Counted from the stretch's first letter, positions 33,151-43,390 are shown. The stretch: 64,000 nucleotides of DNA from CALLPQ01 sp964421675 (GCA_964421675.1 CAYQXV010000006.1:1-64000), one strand, 5' to 3'. Made by a program: numbers and translations. The notes: a model not told the origin generated them from the letters alone.

Positions 33151-36100
33151 TCAGGCAAGGAAACGCGCGAAAGCGTGATCGATAATCTCATCAGAAAGGG
33201 GCATTAACCGCGCATCATAGGTCCACAACAGCCCTGTGCGTACGGGTTTTCCCGGATAAATTGATCTCAACAACCCCCGATAGGCCGCCATCTGCGCAAG
33301 ATAGACCTTACTCACCCCGTCTTCTGACAATGGGGGCGGTTGATTTGTTTTATAATCGATAATGAGAACTTCATCATTTGTTACGACCAGACGATCCACC
33401 TGACCATTGATCAAAAACCCATCGCGCGCGCCCTCAGGGTGCCCGCCCAAACTGACCTCCGCGCGCGAGCCCTCCCCAAAAAGAGGCGCGAAAACAGGAT
33501 CGGTCAGGATCGCCATCACTTCCGCTACCCACTCCTCTTGGAGGGTCTTGGCAAGATCGGGCGCCAGTTTTGCGATCAATATTTTAGCCTGCTCGTTTAA
33601 CAAGTCTGCGTGGGATTGCTGGGGATTTTCACCCCCGCTCTTTTCGGCAATCATTGACGCGGCAACCGGTAAAATTTCAAGCATCCGGTGAATGATTTGT
33701 CCTCGGAAAAATCCGCCATGCCCACTCGCGCCGCCGGGCACTGGCGAGACGGCAATTATCTGATCGGATGCATTGCCTGATCGGTCACCTACATTTTCCT
33801 CCGCCGATGGTGCCGCCGGATCATCCTTAACGGCGCGCTCTTCTGCACGGTCCGCCAATGTCGAGGGCTGGTATATTCGAACTGATGTTTCTGCCTGAAT
33901 GGGTGCTTTCAGCCATGGGGGAACAAAATTATCTTCATGATGATCGGTCTGTTCACGCGCCTCTACTGCACTGGCTTGCTGACTGGAAATGCGGACCGCA
34001 CCCTCTCCCCAAGGAAGATAGTCATCGGGTAAATCACAAATGTCTAACGACGGAATGCTTTGCCCTTTAAGAGCGTCCACACCTTGGCGGGACAATTGCA
34101 ACCAGTTTTCATCATTATATCCGTTTTTCCCATCGCCGTTCGCGCCTCTGGCATCCAACCCGCAAATATAAAGCCGGTCGCGCGCGCGCGTTGCCGCCAC
34201 ATAAAATAATCTGCGATATTCCTCAAAACTCTTATCTTTGAGCGCCTCCGATTTTTCCCGCGTGGCATCAACATGGAACGGGGATGCCCGAACAAGGGCG
34301 GGAACAGTTTGCGAGGAGGTACCGCTCGGCGCGTCAGAGGATAATAAGAAGACAGGATCGCGGTGCCGATTGGTTGGTCGCTGATGGGCGCCAAGTAGGA
34401 ATACAATATTTCCCTCTAACCCCTTCGCACCATGAACTGTCATGATACGAACCGCTTCACTTTCTTGATCCAGCTCTCTTTTAATTTCCGCGGACTGGCC
34501 AGAAAACCAGTGCAAAAACCCCTGAAGAGATCTTGGGTTTTGCGTTTCAAAATCGAGGCACTGGCGCATAAAAGCATCCAGCGTATCGCTGCATGATTGC
34601 CCCAGACGGCGATAAAACAAAGCCCGTCCCGTAAGTTGCTCTTCGGTATCAAGCCACTTTTCCAAAATTGATGTATAAAAATCAAACGGTCCCGTTGCCT
34701 CAGCAAGTTCGCATAAATCTGACAAAACGCGATTTGCTTTCAACAAAATGGGCGTTTCTGCCGCTCGCTTTTTTAACTCCGCCCATAAAGTACCCGTTCG
34801 GTTAGCTGCAAGCTCAAAGAGCGCATCATCATCAAAACCAAATAAAGGGCTTTTTAAAATCTCAGCCAAAGACAGATCATCATCGGGATGCAATACAAAG
34901 CGCCCTAGTGAAACCAGATCCGCAATAGCAATGTCCTCATCAAGTTTAATGCGATCGGCCCCCGCCATAGGAACACGCGCACGCGTTAGCGACTTAATCA
35001 TTTGCCGAAACAAGGCATCTCGTTTTTGAACAAGAATGATAATGTCACTGGGCACAATAGGGCGAGCATGCGCCTCCAACATTTCAGAGCCATCGCCGAG
35101 CCAACCGGCAATTTTTTCCGCAATAAAGTCACATAATATAACAATCGGATTGCTCGCATGAATTGTATCCAGCGGTGCATCCCATTGCGTTGATGGATCT
35201 TTTTCTGCCTGCGGAACAGCGGGCCACACCTCCACCAGCCCCGCCTCACCGGTGCGATGTATATCGTGGGTCAAGGGCAGCTCGCTACCAACCCCTTGCA
35301 TAACCTCAGATCTATTGAACGCTGCATCGACAAACTTCAATACCGGCGCCGTACTGCGAAAGGAGCGGGTTAATGGAATGTTTTGGAACGGGGCTGCCGC
35401 ATCAATATCCTTGCCCAGATTGATAATCTTTTCCTGAAACAAACTCGCATCAGCGCCCTGAAAAGAATAAATTGATTGCTTTTCATCACCGACAATAAAG
35501 GCCGTTCGATTGTTGGAGCCATCATTGAGCGTTGTAAAAAACTCCATCATCGGATGCTCAATCACATCCCACTGACCGGGACTTGTGTCCTGCGCTTCAT
35601 CAAGAAGAATGTGTTGCAGGCCATTATCAAGCTTATAAAGAACCCATTGCGTTGCTGACTGCTCCCCCGCCAACAAGGCATGGGTGCGCATAATCAAATC
35701 ATCAAAATCAACCACAGCGCGCCGGGATTTTTCTTCCTCATAAGCGCTTAACAATGCATCCATCACCGAAATGAAGTGCACACTATCGTTTAAAATTTCG
35801 ATACTGTTTGATCGTCTATAAGCGTCCTCCGCTGCGACTTGGCTACGATGAAGCTGTTCGGCCAAATCAGGATAAGCTTTCCTCAGAGGACCTGTTACAA
35901 CTTTTGTATTTCTCGTCCCTCCTGCTGTCAGCAAGGACATCAGAACCGCGTAGCGCGCATCATGGGTTCCAGCTTCAATCGCTGGGCCAAAACTTTTCGC
36001 TTTATCCTTCGCTACTTTTCCACCAGCATCTTTTATGGCTGGGATAAGTTCGCGCATAAGGGATATGGGGAGCGCTTTGACGGCTTCCTTTTTAACCTGA

Positions 36101-36810
36101 TCAAGGGTTAGGTCCGGGGGAATTTCCAAAATTTTCGCAAGCAGCGCACGGTGCTCATTGGCGTCACCAAATGTTTGCCGGTAGCGTATAAAGCGTTGAC
36201 GTTGCTTAACTTGTGAGCGTAATAGTTTGACGGCTTGGTCGGCGCCCATTTTTTCACAAAGATGACGATATGATCCGACCACACCGCCTTGCTGTTTCCC
36301 TTTGAGCATCGCACTCAACGCCATGTCGATGAGCAAGTCGGCTTCATGATCTTCTAACTCATCAAACCCCGGCGGAACGCCTGCCTCTAGGGGGAACCGT
36401 TTTAAAACATGAGAACAAAATGCGTGGATGGTTTGAATTTTCAGCCCGCCTGGTGTCTCCAAGGCTCTCGCAAAAAGTCGCCGCGCCCTTGATAAGTCTG
36501 CATCACTGCGCTCGGCAACATTGTTGCTTTCGAGGGTTTGCAATTTTTCCCGTAAATCGTCATCGGGCAACAAGGCCCACTCACCGAGCAGTGAAAATAA
36601 CCGCGATGACATTTCCGCAGCCGCCGCTTTGGTATAGGTAATACATAAAATCCCCGCCGGGTCGGCACCCGTCAGCAATAATCTTGCAACCCGGTCAATC
36701 AGTACCCGTGTTTTCCCCGATCCCGCATTAGCCGCAACAAAAGCCGATTGTGCAGGAGATGCAGCGGCCGTTTGGCGTTGAACCGTTTCTAAAAGCCCCT
36801 CACTCATCAT
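33151..36810 (-). CDS. addA: AddA helicase-nuclease subunit of the AddAB recombination complex
   Basis: UvrD-like helicase and nuclease that, with AddB, processes double-strand breaks for RecA. Walker A is ANAGSGKTRVLI at 27-38, Walker B HILLDEAQDTSPGQW; later helicase motifs include VHGAKGLEGNIVFL and YVAATRARDRLYICG. The C-terminal RecB-type nuclease motif is LIIDYKTNQ. Length 1219 aa is typical of the alphaproteobacterial form. The ATG at 36810 overlaps the end of addB by 11 bp and has GGGGAG upstream, so translation is coupled; a start six codons earlier is possible. Confidence 0.95.
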   Translation of the reverse strand: MMSEGLLETVQRQTAAASPAQSAFVAANAGSGKTRVLIDRVARLLLTGADPAGILCITYTKAAAAEMSSRLFSLLGEWALLPDDDLREKLQTLESNNVAERSDADLSRARRLFARALETPGGLKIQTIHAFCSHVLKRFPLEAGVPPGFDELEDHEADLLIDMALSAMLKGKQQGGVVGSYRHLCEKMGADQAVKLLRSQVKQRQRFIRYRQTFGDANEHRALLAKILEIPPDLTLDQVKKEAVKALPISLMRELIPAIKDAGGKVAKDKAKSFGPAIEAGTHDARYAVLMSLLTAGGTRNTKVVTGPLRKAYPDLAEQLHRSQVAAEDAYRRSNSIEILNDSVHFISVMDALLSAYEEEKSRRAVVDFDDLIMRTHALLAGEQSATQWVLYKLDNGLQHILLDEAQDTSPGQWDVIEHPMMEFFTTLNDGSNNRTAFIVGDEKQSIYSFQGADASLFQEKIINLGKDIDAAAPFQNIPLTRSFRSTAPVLKFVDAAFNRSEVMQGVGSELPLTHDIHRTGEAGLVEVWPAVPQAEKDPSTQWDAPLDTIHASNPIVILCDFIAEKIAGWLGDGSEMLEAHARPIVPSDIIILVQKRDALFRQMIKSLTRARVPMAGADRIKLDEDIAIADLVSLGRFVLHPDDDLSLAEILKSPLFGFDDDALFELAANRTGTLWAELKKRAAETPILLKANRVLSDLCELAEATGPFDFYTSILEKWLDTEEQLTGRALFYRRLGQSCSDTLDAFMRQCLDFETQNPRSLQGFLHWFSGQSAEIKRELDQESEAVRIMTVHGAKGLEGNIVFLLGAHQRPTNRHRDPVFLLSSDAPSGTSSQTVPALVRASPFHVDATREKSEALKDKSFEEYRRLFYVAATRARDRLYICGLDARGANGDGKNGYNDENWLQLSRQGVDALKGQSIPSLDICDLPDDYLPWGEGAVRISSQQASAVEAREQTDHHEDNFVPPWLKAPIQAETSVRIYQPSTLADRAEERAVKDDPAAPSAEENVGDRSGNASDQIIAVSPVPGGASGHGGFFRGQIIHRMLEILPVAASMIAEKSGGENPQQSHADLLNEQAKILIAKLAPDLAKTLQEEWVAEVMAILTDPVFAPLFGEGSRAEVSLGGHPEGARDGFLINGQVDRLVVTNDEVLIIDYKTNQPPPLSEDGVSKVYLAQMAAYRGLLRSIYPGKPVRTGLLWTYDARLMPLSDEIIDHAFARFLA

Positions 36811-39800
36811 TGCTCTCCCCGCTTTCACCAGCCCATTCAGCGCGCCGCGCTAAATGGTCATAGGCCCCAAAACTATCGATGAATTGCGGTCTGGGTTGTG
36901 AGAGATAAGGGGTCGCGGGATCATCAAATTGTGCAACCAACTCTTTAAGCGCGGCATGGGCCGCATCAATCGCCTTACCGGCGTCAATGTCAGAGATTTC
37001 GACGTCATCATTGTTTGGAAAGTCCGTACTTTCGTTGCTTCGGTTTAATGCCCGAATAAAAGCAAGCCTGCTAACCGACGCTGCATCAATGTTTTCAAAA
37101 CCACCCTGTTCAACAATCAATCCGGTTAACGTAATTTGCGGGTTGAATTTTTCGATCTGTTTTTCAGTTTTTGGTTTGCCGGTTTTATAGTCATAAACGG
37201 CAAATGAGCGCGCTTCATCATTCAATTGGTCAATCCGGTCGGCACGCGCGGTGATTGTAAATCCCTGTCCAGCATCGGATAGAAATGCTTTACCCTCTTT
37301 TTCAAGAACTACAGGCTTTCCCTCTGCCAAACGGGCTTTATGCCACTCAACAAACCAATGGGCACTGGCCTCCAGCCGGGGACCGCGAGCGATTTGCTCA
37401 TATATTGGCATTGCAGAACTTGCAACTGCGTCCAACACCATGGCGCTTAATCGGTCAGCACTGGGAGTTTCATCCGCTTCACAAAAACGATGAAAGGCAT
37501 TATGAATAACATTACCGATCTGTCGGTTATCAAAATCCTCGTCCGGTAGATCCAGCGCTCTTAATTTCAAAATATAGCGTGCATAGATGCCATATGGATC
37601 ACGAAGCCAGTCCTCTATCCTTGTAACCGACATTACACGCGGGCGATAAGAAAGGGGCGGGCGCGGGGCGGGCGGCAAGATCGCGATATGGGCTGAATGG
37701 TCGCTTGAGCGATGTACAATTTTCGCCCAGCGCGAGAACTCGGCAGAGCGATCAATCTGGGATAGCTTTCCGGCACCAGATAATATATTCTTTAAGCGGA
37801 TTATCCATCGTGACGGCGTCGCCGGTGCCAAGCCTTTTCTCTGGCTATAGGTGAGCGTCACCTTCTTGCTTGTCGCCAATTGTGCAAAATCATGCGCGGA
37901 AAGGCCTGTACGGCGTTCCGGAGATGGCAGACCAACCTGTGCGCGCATGGGGCGAGATAAAAATCCATCAAGCTGCGCATCTCCGGGCCACACTCCCTCA
38001 TTGAGACCGCCCAACAGAATATGATCAGCCTGCTGTAGGCGCGCCTCGAGTGGCCCCAAAATCAAAACCCGCGGATGGGTGTTGCGCACCCTGCGCACGG
38101 TTTCATTCTGGATCAGCATATTAAACAGGTTGGCATAATCAGAGGAACCCTGCCCAACCATTGACCCAAGCTCGCGCAGCGCCCCCATGAGCGACGCGCC
38201 CACGACCCCGTCTTCACCGCGCCATAAGGGCCCTTCTTCACCGCCTGACAGGGCCTGGGCAACACGCAAATGGTTTTCAAGGCTTTGCGCAAATTCAATA
38301 CCAGCCGGGCTTTCCCCGTGGGGTAAACCGCTGGCCAACACCTCTTCCAGCGCATCAACAATCGGCAATAACCTTGCCCATTTTGTCCGGCTGCTTAGAT
38401 GCTTGCGAAGCCCCTCAATACCGGGGGCAGGACGCACCCCGCGCAAGGCGCGATCAAGATATGTTAGCTCGTCATAAGAAATCGATTGATGATGCGCCAA
38501 CCGGCAATGAGGATGCTTGATCATCGACAATAAATGCACCGGGTGAGAAACATCATCCAACCAAGCCGCAACAAGGCGCAAAAAAGTACCACACGCACTA
38601 TTGGCAAAAGGCACACCGCCAGAATCGTCAACATCAATTGACCACCGCTTAAGACGCGTGCTCACGCGCCGGGTCAAATCTCGGTCGGGGCTCACCAGCA
38701 TAACGGTTTTGTCGGGCGTCTCTAACACTTCGCGAATTAAAACCGCCAACGTATTGGCTTCCTCTTCTTCGTCCGCAAGCTCTGCCAATTGAAGCCCAGA
38801 TAAAGCCGATGAAAACCATTCATCGTCACGGTCTTTAATATCTTCGCGCCAATCATCGGTTGCTTCCGCCGGGCGCAAGGCAAGAGAGAGTAATTGCTGG
38901 CGATGAAGCCCAGCTTCTGATTGCGACGTGCTGGCGCTATGGAGTTGCTCACGGGACAGGTCCAGCGTTTTCAACAACGCTTTCAACCCGGACTGAGGAT
39001 GCGCATCATCAATTTTGTCCCAAGCTTTTTGATCCAGCCCGGTATCGACCCCCGGCAACATAACCAGGCCTTTTGGCAGCGCGGCCGCAATGGACATTAA
39101 TTTCGCGACCGCTGGTGTTGACCCGGTCGTTCCCGCAAGGATCACCGGATGGGCGGGCGGGTTGCGACGCCACCGCTCACATGCACGGTTAATCAACGCA
39201 ATCCTGCGTTCAGCCGGGTCCATCATGGCGCGCTCTTTTAAATAAGCTGGCCAGACATTTGTCACGATCGATAAAAACTCTCGCGACACCTGCCAATGCT
39301 CTGCAAGGCGCGCATCTTCAGGTTCCAGCTTATCAATTGCGGAAAGAGGAATTTCTTCCGTATAAAATGAATCTAATAATCGCGACAATTCGGTGGCGGC
39401 TGCAATCGCACTTACCCAGCGTGCTTCACCGGAAAAAGCTTCATTTTTGCGCGCAATTAATTGCGCCAATATCAAGCGTCGTTCCAATGGCGAGATAGCG
39501 GGCGCAAGCGCGCCATCATCTGCAAATCCCCCGCCCTCTTGGTCTTCGAGCGCAAGCAAATCATCATCCAGCGCACCAATCGCGCGCACTTGCGGCAATA
39601 GACTTGCTTGATGGGGGGATAGGCGCACAATTGCCGATGTTAAAGCGCGCATGGCACGGCGCGTGGGCAAATAAACTTCCACCTCTGCCATCGACAAAGG
39701 GTCAGGTGCCGTCATCTCGATCAAAAAGCTGGCCAACTCTTCCAGAAATGACGCACCCGGCATCATCGTAAAATATCGCGGCGCCGATGCCTCAAACCAG

Positions 39801-39823
39801 GAGAGCGACAAAGAGTCTGACAT
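36800..39823 (-). CDS. addB: AddB subunit of the AddAB double-strand break repair complex
   Basis: Partner of AddA. The 1007-aa protein has an N-terminal degenerate helicase-like region (EVYLPTRRAMRALTSAIVRL), a central segment ILGPLEARLQQADHILLGGLN (typical of AddB) and a C-terminal PD-(D/E)XK nuclease domain with FAVYDYKTGKP. Whether it holds the iron-sulfur cysteines of Bacillus AddB is doubtful: few cysteines lie near the nuclease domain. Its ATG overlaps the stop of murU by one base (TAATG). Confidence 0.93.
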   Translation of the reverse strand: MSDSLSLSWFEASAPRYFTMMPGASFLEELASFLIEMTAPDPLSMAEVEVYLPTRRAMRALTSAIVRLSPHQASLLPQVRAIGALDDDLLALEDQEGGGFADDGALAPAISPLERRLILAQLIARKNEAFSGEARWVSAIAAATELSRLLDSFYTEEIPLSAIDKLEPEDARLAEHWQVSREFLSIVTNVWPAYLKERAMMDPAERRIALINRACERWRRNPPAHPVILAGTTGSTPAVAKLMSIAAALPKGLVMLPGVDTGLDQKAWDKIDDAHPQSGLKALLKTLDLSREQLHSASTSQSEAGLHRQQLLSLALRPAEATDDWREDIKDRDDEWFSSALSGLQLAELADEEEEANTLAVLIREVLETPDKTVMLVSPDRDLTRRVSTRLKRWSIDVDDSGGVPFANSACGTFLRLVAAWLDDVSHPVHLLSMIKHPHCRLAHHQSISYDELTYLDRALRGVRPAPGIEGLRKHLSSRTKWARLLPIVDALEEVLASGLPHGESPAGIEFAQSLENHLRVAQALSGGEEGPLWRGEDGVVGASLMGALRELGSMVGQGSSDYANLFNMLIQNETVRRVRNTHPRVLILGPLEARLQQADHILLGGLNEGVWPGDAQLDGFLSRPMRAQVGLPSPERRTGLSAHDFAQLATSKKVTLTYSQRKGLAPATPSRWIIRLKNILSGAGKLSQIDRSAEFSRWAKIVHRSSDHSAHIAILPPAPRPPLSYRPRVMSVTRIEDWLRDPYGIYARYILKLRALDLPDEDFDNRQIGNVIHNAFHRFCEADETPSADRLSAMVLDAVASSAMPIYEQIARGPRLEASAHWFVEWHKARLAEGKPVVLEKEGKAFLSDAGQGFTITARADRIDQLNDEARSFAVYDYKTGKPKTEKQIEKFNPQITLTGLIVEQGGFENIDAASVSRLAFIRALNRSNESTDFPNNDDVEISDIDAGKAIDAAHAALKELVAQFDDPATPYLSQPRPQFIDSFGAYDHLARRAEWAGESGESNDE

Positions 39824-40578
39824 TAGCGCTCTCGCCTGAATGATGGCGTTTTTAACAGCTGGTTCGCGACCTCTACTCCTTCTGGCGTGCCGACATGGAG
39901 CCAGTGATGAGGATAGACCAGCCCATACAAAGAGTTGGATGCGCTTGCTTTCTCCCAGAGTTTTCGCGTGGAAAAAGGGCCAGATGGCATGTCATCTAGC
40001 AAGTCCGGCGACAATATTTGCACCCCGGTAAAAGCATAGTCCGCAGGCCCGCCCATCGCATGTTCGATAGTTCCATCTTCATACAAATGAAAATCGCCCT
40101 TGCCATCAAAACCAGTTGTATTGGCAAGAGGAACCAATAGTAACAAGCCCTGCATGGTATCGCGCCAATGCGATTTTAACATGCGCACACCCGCTCCCGA
40201 CGGGCCGGTTAAAATTGCATCTGTATTGGTACTGATGAATGGTTTCTCACCAAGCAGGTGCCGCGCCTTTTTCAATCCGCCGCCAGTTTCGAGCAATTCT
40301 TCGCGCTCATCGGAAAACGCGATAGAGGGTGTTTGCCGACCAGCAAGATGGGCCTCGATCTGTTCGGCGAGATAATGAACATTAACAACAATGCGCGAGA
40401 CCCCGCCATCTCCTAACTCATCAAGCATATAATCAAGTAACGGCTTACCCGCGACGGGGATCATTGGCTTTGGCATTGTCGCCGTTAAGGGCTGCATACG
40501 TGTACCAAGCCCGGCAGCCAACACCATTGCCGTAGAAATAGTGCATTCGTCTTGCTCGTTTAACGGTGTTCCCGGCAT
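39823..40578 (-). CDS. murU: N-acetylmuramate 1-phosphate uridylyltransferase (nucleotidyltransferase)
   Basis: Member of the sugar nucleotidyltransferase family: signature AMVLAAGLGTRMQPLT, then MPKPMIPVAGKPLLDYML and the metal Asp in STNTDAIL. Next to amgK it is best read as MurU, which makes UDP-MurNAc from MurNAc 1-phosphate and so bypasses the fosfomycin-sensitive MurA step in peptidoglycan recycling. Mannose-1-phosphate guanylyltransferase is the usual automatic name for this sequence type. Length 251 aa; one-base overlaps with amgK and addB. Confidence 0.82.
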   Translation of the reverse strand: MPGTPLNEQDECTISTAMVLAAGLGTRMQPLTATMPKPMIPVAGKPLLDYMLDELGDGGVSRIVVNVHYLAEQIEAHLAGRQTPSIAFSDEREELLETGGGLKKARHLLGEKPFISTNTDAILTGPSGAGVRMLKSHWRDTMQGLLLLVPLANTTGFDGKGDFHLYEDGTIEHAMGGPADYAFTGVQILSPDLLDDMPSGPFSTRKLWEKASASNSLYGLVYPHHWLHVGTPEGVEVANQLLKTPSFRRER

Positions 40579-41675
40579 TATAGTTCAAGCTCCGGTATAT
40601 GTTTCACCAAGAACTGACGCACGGGCAGCAAGATAGGATGATCAAGATTGCGCCGAAAGTGATCTTCAACGCGGGGCACTAAATCAAGATAGCGAAGCTT
40701 CCCATCACGATTAGCAAGGCGTGCAAAAATACCTAAAATCTTGGCATTTCGTTGCGCCCCAAGAATAGCATATTCCGCGTCAAGGTCGACGAGATCAGGG
40801 GTAATTTGTACACGGTCAAAATATCGCTTTTTCATGCGCTGCGCCAAATCAAGAGGAACGTCACGGCGCGCATCTTCAAGCAAAGAGACAAGATCATAAA
40901 CGGGACTACCAATCAGAGCATCTTGAAAATCAATCACCCCGACACGCTCAATGCCTCTTGCCGCATTATCTGTTGCGTTGTCGTCTGTTGCTGCGTCCAT
41001 CCACAATAAGTTTTCTGCATGATAGTCCCGCAAGACCAATGTGGATGGGGTACCTATTTGCGATAGAATAGAGCGCCAGATCTGCTGATACTCATCTTCC
41101 AATGCACTCGCTAATGCCGCGCCTTTCTTGTGAGGCCAGTACCACTGAGTTAAGAGCGCAACTTCTGCCTCCATGGCCACATTGTCATAGGTCAGTAATC
41201 CAAGGTCAGAAAATTGCTGACCATCAAGAGTTGCGATTTTCAACAAGACATCAATCGCTGCTTCATATAGCAAGGCTTCACTCACGCCGCCGCGAATTGA
41301 TTGTGCAAACACGTCTGCACCAAGATCTTCTATGATCGCAAATCCATTGACCGCATCAATATCAAAAACTTCCGGTGCATGAATGCCGTTGGCGCGCAGC
41401 GCGCTGGCAATATCTGCAAACCGTTTAATATTGGCCCCGGCAAGCCGGGCACAGGCATTATAGCCCGCCGATAATCGCTCTTCGGGACTTGCTTCTTTTT
41501 CACATTCCCCGCCATCGCTATCTTGAGGGACGTCCATTAACAGGGCTTTTTTCTCGCCATCAATCAACCGAATGTAACGACGCGAGGATGCATCGCCCGG
41601 CAGGGCAATCTGCTGAGCGTTGGCCCACGCGGATTGATTGATAAATGAAGTACAAAGGGTATCGCGATCTTGCAT
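40578..41675 (-). CDS. amgK: Anomeric MurNAc/GlcNAc kinase (aminoglycoside phosphotransferase family)
   Basis: APH-fold kinase. The catalytic loop is LVLRDYHAENLLWMD and the metal loop GVIDFQDALIGSPVYDLVSL followed by LEDARRDVP, both characteristic of AmgK-type proteins. AmgK phosphorylates MurNAc or GlcNAc at the anomeric position for MurU. Its direct overlap with murU supports this reading over antibiotic resistance. Length 365 aa. ATG 41675 lies 51 bp from tsaE on the same strand. Confidence 0.83.
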   Translation of the reverse strand: MQDRDTLCTSFINQSAWANAQQIALPGDASSRRYIRLIDGEKKALLMDVPQDSDGGECEKEASPEERLSAGYNACARLAGANIKRFADIASALRANGIHAPEVFDIDAVNGFAIIEDLGADVFAQSIRGGVSEALLYEAAIDVLLKIATLDGQQFSDLGLLTYDNVAMEAEVALLTQWYWPHKKGAALASALEDEYQQIWRSILSQIGTPSTLVLRDYHAENLLWMDAATDDNATDNAARGIERVGVIDFQDALIGSPVYDLVSLLEDARRDVPLDLAQRMKKRYFDRVQITPDLVDLDAEYAILGAQRNAKILGIFARLANRDGKLRYLDLVPRVEDHFRRNLDHPILLPVRQFLVKHIPELEL

Positions 41676-41726
41676 CGGGTAAGACTATCTGATTCTGTTG
41701 TGAAGTTGCGGTTTGGGCGTCGGGAT

Positions 41727-42236
41727 TCAAGAGAAAATATTGCTGCGTTCAAGGCGCTCTTGCCAGACATTATCGGCAACCACCATAAGCTGTCGCGGTG
41801 CGTCTGCATTTTTAGCGCTATTCACAGAAGCATTGTTGGTTGTTTCATCGACGGCAGAAATTGACAGCAATAATGTCGTAGACGGCAAGGTGCTTGCCAC
41901 CTTATCGGCCCACTCAATCAGGCATATGGTACTCTCCAGCATATCGTCCAATCCAATATTCAACGCCTCTTGCACCGACGATAGCCGGTACAAATCAAGA
42001 TGACAGATCGGGCCCCGCTCGCTCTCATATTGCTCGACCAACGTATAGGTTGGGCTTGGCACATCGATCGGGCGGCCCATCAATTCCTGGATAATCGATC
42101 GCGCCAGCAAAGACTTGCCAGCCCCCAAAGGACCAACCAGCCCAATGGTGTCGCCTTGCGCCACTATGGCGGCGAGGGCCTGGCCAAACATTCTCGTGGC
42201 GTCCGGTGAGCCAAGGGTGATCGTTTTGGATATCAT
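41727..42236 (-). CDS. tsaE: tRNA threonylcarbamoyladenosine biosynthesis ATPase TsaE
   Basis: ATPase required with TsaB and TsaD for t6A at position 37 of ANN-decoding tRNAs. The P-loop GPLGAGKS is at 35-42, followed by SPTYTLVEQYE and HLDLYRL, all typical. Length 169 aa; the C-terminal third (ISAVDETTNNASVNSAKN) is longer and more polar than usual. First gene of the leftward run into amgK, murU, addB, addA and trxA. No tsaB or tsaD is nearby. Confidence 0.93.
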   Translation of the reverse strand: MISKTITLGSPDATRMFGQALAAIVAQGDTIGLVGPLGAGKSLLARSIIQELMGRPIDVPSPTYTLVEQYESERGPICHLDLYRLSSVQEALNIGLDDMLESTICLIEWADKVASTLPSTTLLLSISAVDETTNNASVNSAKNADAPRQLMVVADNVWQERLERSNIFS

Positions 42237-42461
42237 CGCTTAGATGTATGGCTAGAATTGCCGCAGGGGAAGACGGTCAGGGGATGAAAACACGCCGAAA
42301 CAGGCGCACATAGCCCGAAATGCCAAGACGGCCCTGTCTGGGCTCGCCAAAATGCTGGCATGAAATTGCTTGCGATTTTCATATTCGCCCTTACATGTGT
42401 GATGACTATTGGGGTTCAACGATGCCCCAAACCATCGCCTATGAGAAAAGAGACTATTGGA

Positions 42462-42782
42462 ATGCCAAAAATTACCTACGTTGAACATAACGGAACGCGC
42501 CATGAAGTGACTGCCGATAGTGGGCTCAGCGTTATGGAAGTTGCCGTTAAAAATATGGTTCCCGGCATTGATGCGGATTGCGGCGGCGCGTGCGCCTGCG
42601 CCACATGCCATGTTTATGTAGACGAGGCTTGGGCCGAAAAAACTGGCAAAGCCGAGGCAATGGAAGAATCAATGCTCGATTTTGCCTCTGAACCAAAAGC
42701 CACATCGCGCTTGTCATGTCAGATCACCGTATCTGACCCGCTTGATGGCTTGATTGTTCACCTGCCCGAATTTCAAGGATAA
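42462..42782 (+). CDS. [2Fe-2S] ferredoxin
   Basis: Adrenodoxin-type ferredoxin of 106 aa. Cluster ligands fit C-x5-C-x2-C with a distal Cys: Cys40, Cys46, Cys49 and Cys86 (DADCGGACACATCHVY; RLSCQ). Cys44 is an extra cysteine in the loop. Such ferredoxins serve cytochromes P450 or Fe-S cluster assembly; nothing next to it tells which. I chose ATG 42462 (MPKITYVEH), where the family begins; the frame is open for 34 more codons upstream with a hydrophobic stretch that is not ferredoxin-like. A hairpin follows. Confidence 0.93.
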   Translation: MPKITYVEHNGTRHEVTADSGLSVMEVAVKNMVPGIDADCGGACACATCHVYVDEAWAEKTGKAEAMEESMLDFASEPKATSRLSCQITVSDPLDGLIVHLPEFQG

Positions 42783-42792
42783 TCTGGGTTGA

Positions 42793-42809
42793 GGGCCGTT
42801 TGGCGGCCC
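42793..42809 (+). terminator. Possible terminator after the ferredoxin gene
   Basis: Stem GGGCCG/CGGCCC with a 5-nt loop, 10 bp past the ferredoxin stop. It lacks a U tract, so support is limited. Confidence 0.4.
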
Positions 42810-42849
42810 ACACCGGATTAATTTCAAGGCTTGCGGTTTTGCGCTCATC

Positions 42850-43380
42850 ATGCATGATGAACAAATGCAGAACGCACGAATTTCTTCCAATCCAAATCCC
42901 GACATCGACCCGGCGTCTGAACCCTCAACATCTGAACCATCAGACGGGGAGACAGCGCGCCCTGATGTCACCGACCTTGTCACACGCGGCGTGTGCAGGT
43001 TTTTGATTGGATTGGGCTATGCGCCCCTGACAGAATTCAAATTAGCGAATGGCCGGCGCGCAGACATTGTCGGCGTTGATCGAAAAGGCCGCATCATCAT
43101 GGTCGAGGTAAAATCTTGCCGGGCAGATTTTGAGGTCGACCAAAAATGGACTGACTATGTTGGGTTTTGTGATGCGTTTTACTTCGCCGTTGACGCTAAT
43201 TTTCCCGTTGAATTGTTGCCCGTTGACCAAGGATTGATCATTGCAGACTCCTATGGCGGCGCGATTATGCGTGAGGCAAATAGCGCGCCGCTACCGGCCG
43301 CGCGGCGCAAAGCGGTTACATTGCGCCTCACGCGGCAGGCTTTGACTCGCCATTATCAGTCATTGGATGATCGCCGGTAA
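42850..43380 (+). CDS. mmcB: MmcB-family DNA repair protein
   Basis: Resembles MmcB of Caulobacter, named for sensitivity to mitomycin C. The conserved block runs from about residue 55: LANGRRADIVGVDRKGRIIM, VEVKSCRADFEVDQKWTDY, then FCDAFYFAV and GLIIADSYGGAIMRE. The E-x-K pattern in VEVKS after RRADI recalls PD-(D/E)XK nucleases (inference). The first 40 residues are Ser/Pro-rich and poorly conserved. Length 176 aa. It converges on the luxR-type gene with 10 bp between stops. Neighbouring genes give no operon. Confidence 0.82.
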   Translation: MHDEQMQNARISSNPNPDIDPASEPSTSEPSDGETARPDVTDLVTRGVCRFLIGLGYAPLTEFKLANGRRADIVGVDRKGRIIMVEVKSCRADFEVDQKWTDYVGFCDAFYFAVDANFPVELLPVDQGLIIADSYGGAIMREANSAPLPAARRKAVTLRLTRQALTRHYQSLDDRR

Positions 43381-43390
43381 ACCAGCCTCG

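Noticed and set aside
40578..41675. Aminoglycoside resistance gene
   Set aside because: The APH fold is shared, but the motifs and the overlap with a sugar nucleotidyltransferase gene fit AmgK of peptidoglycan recycling.
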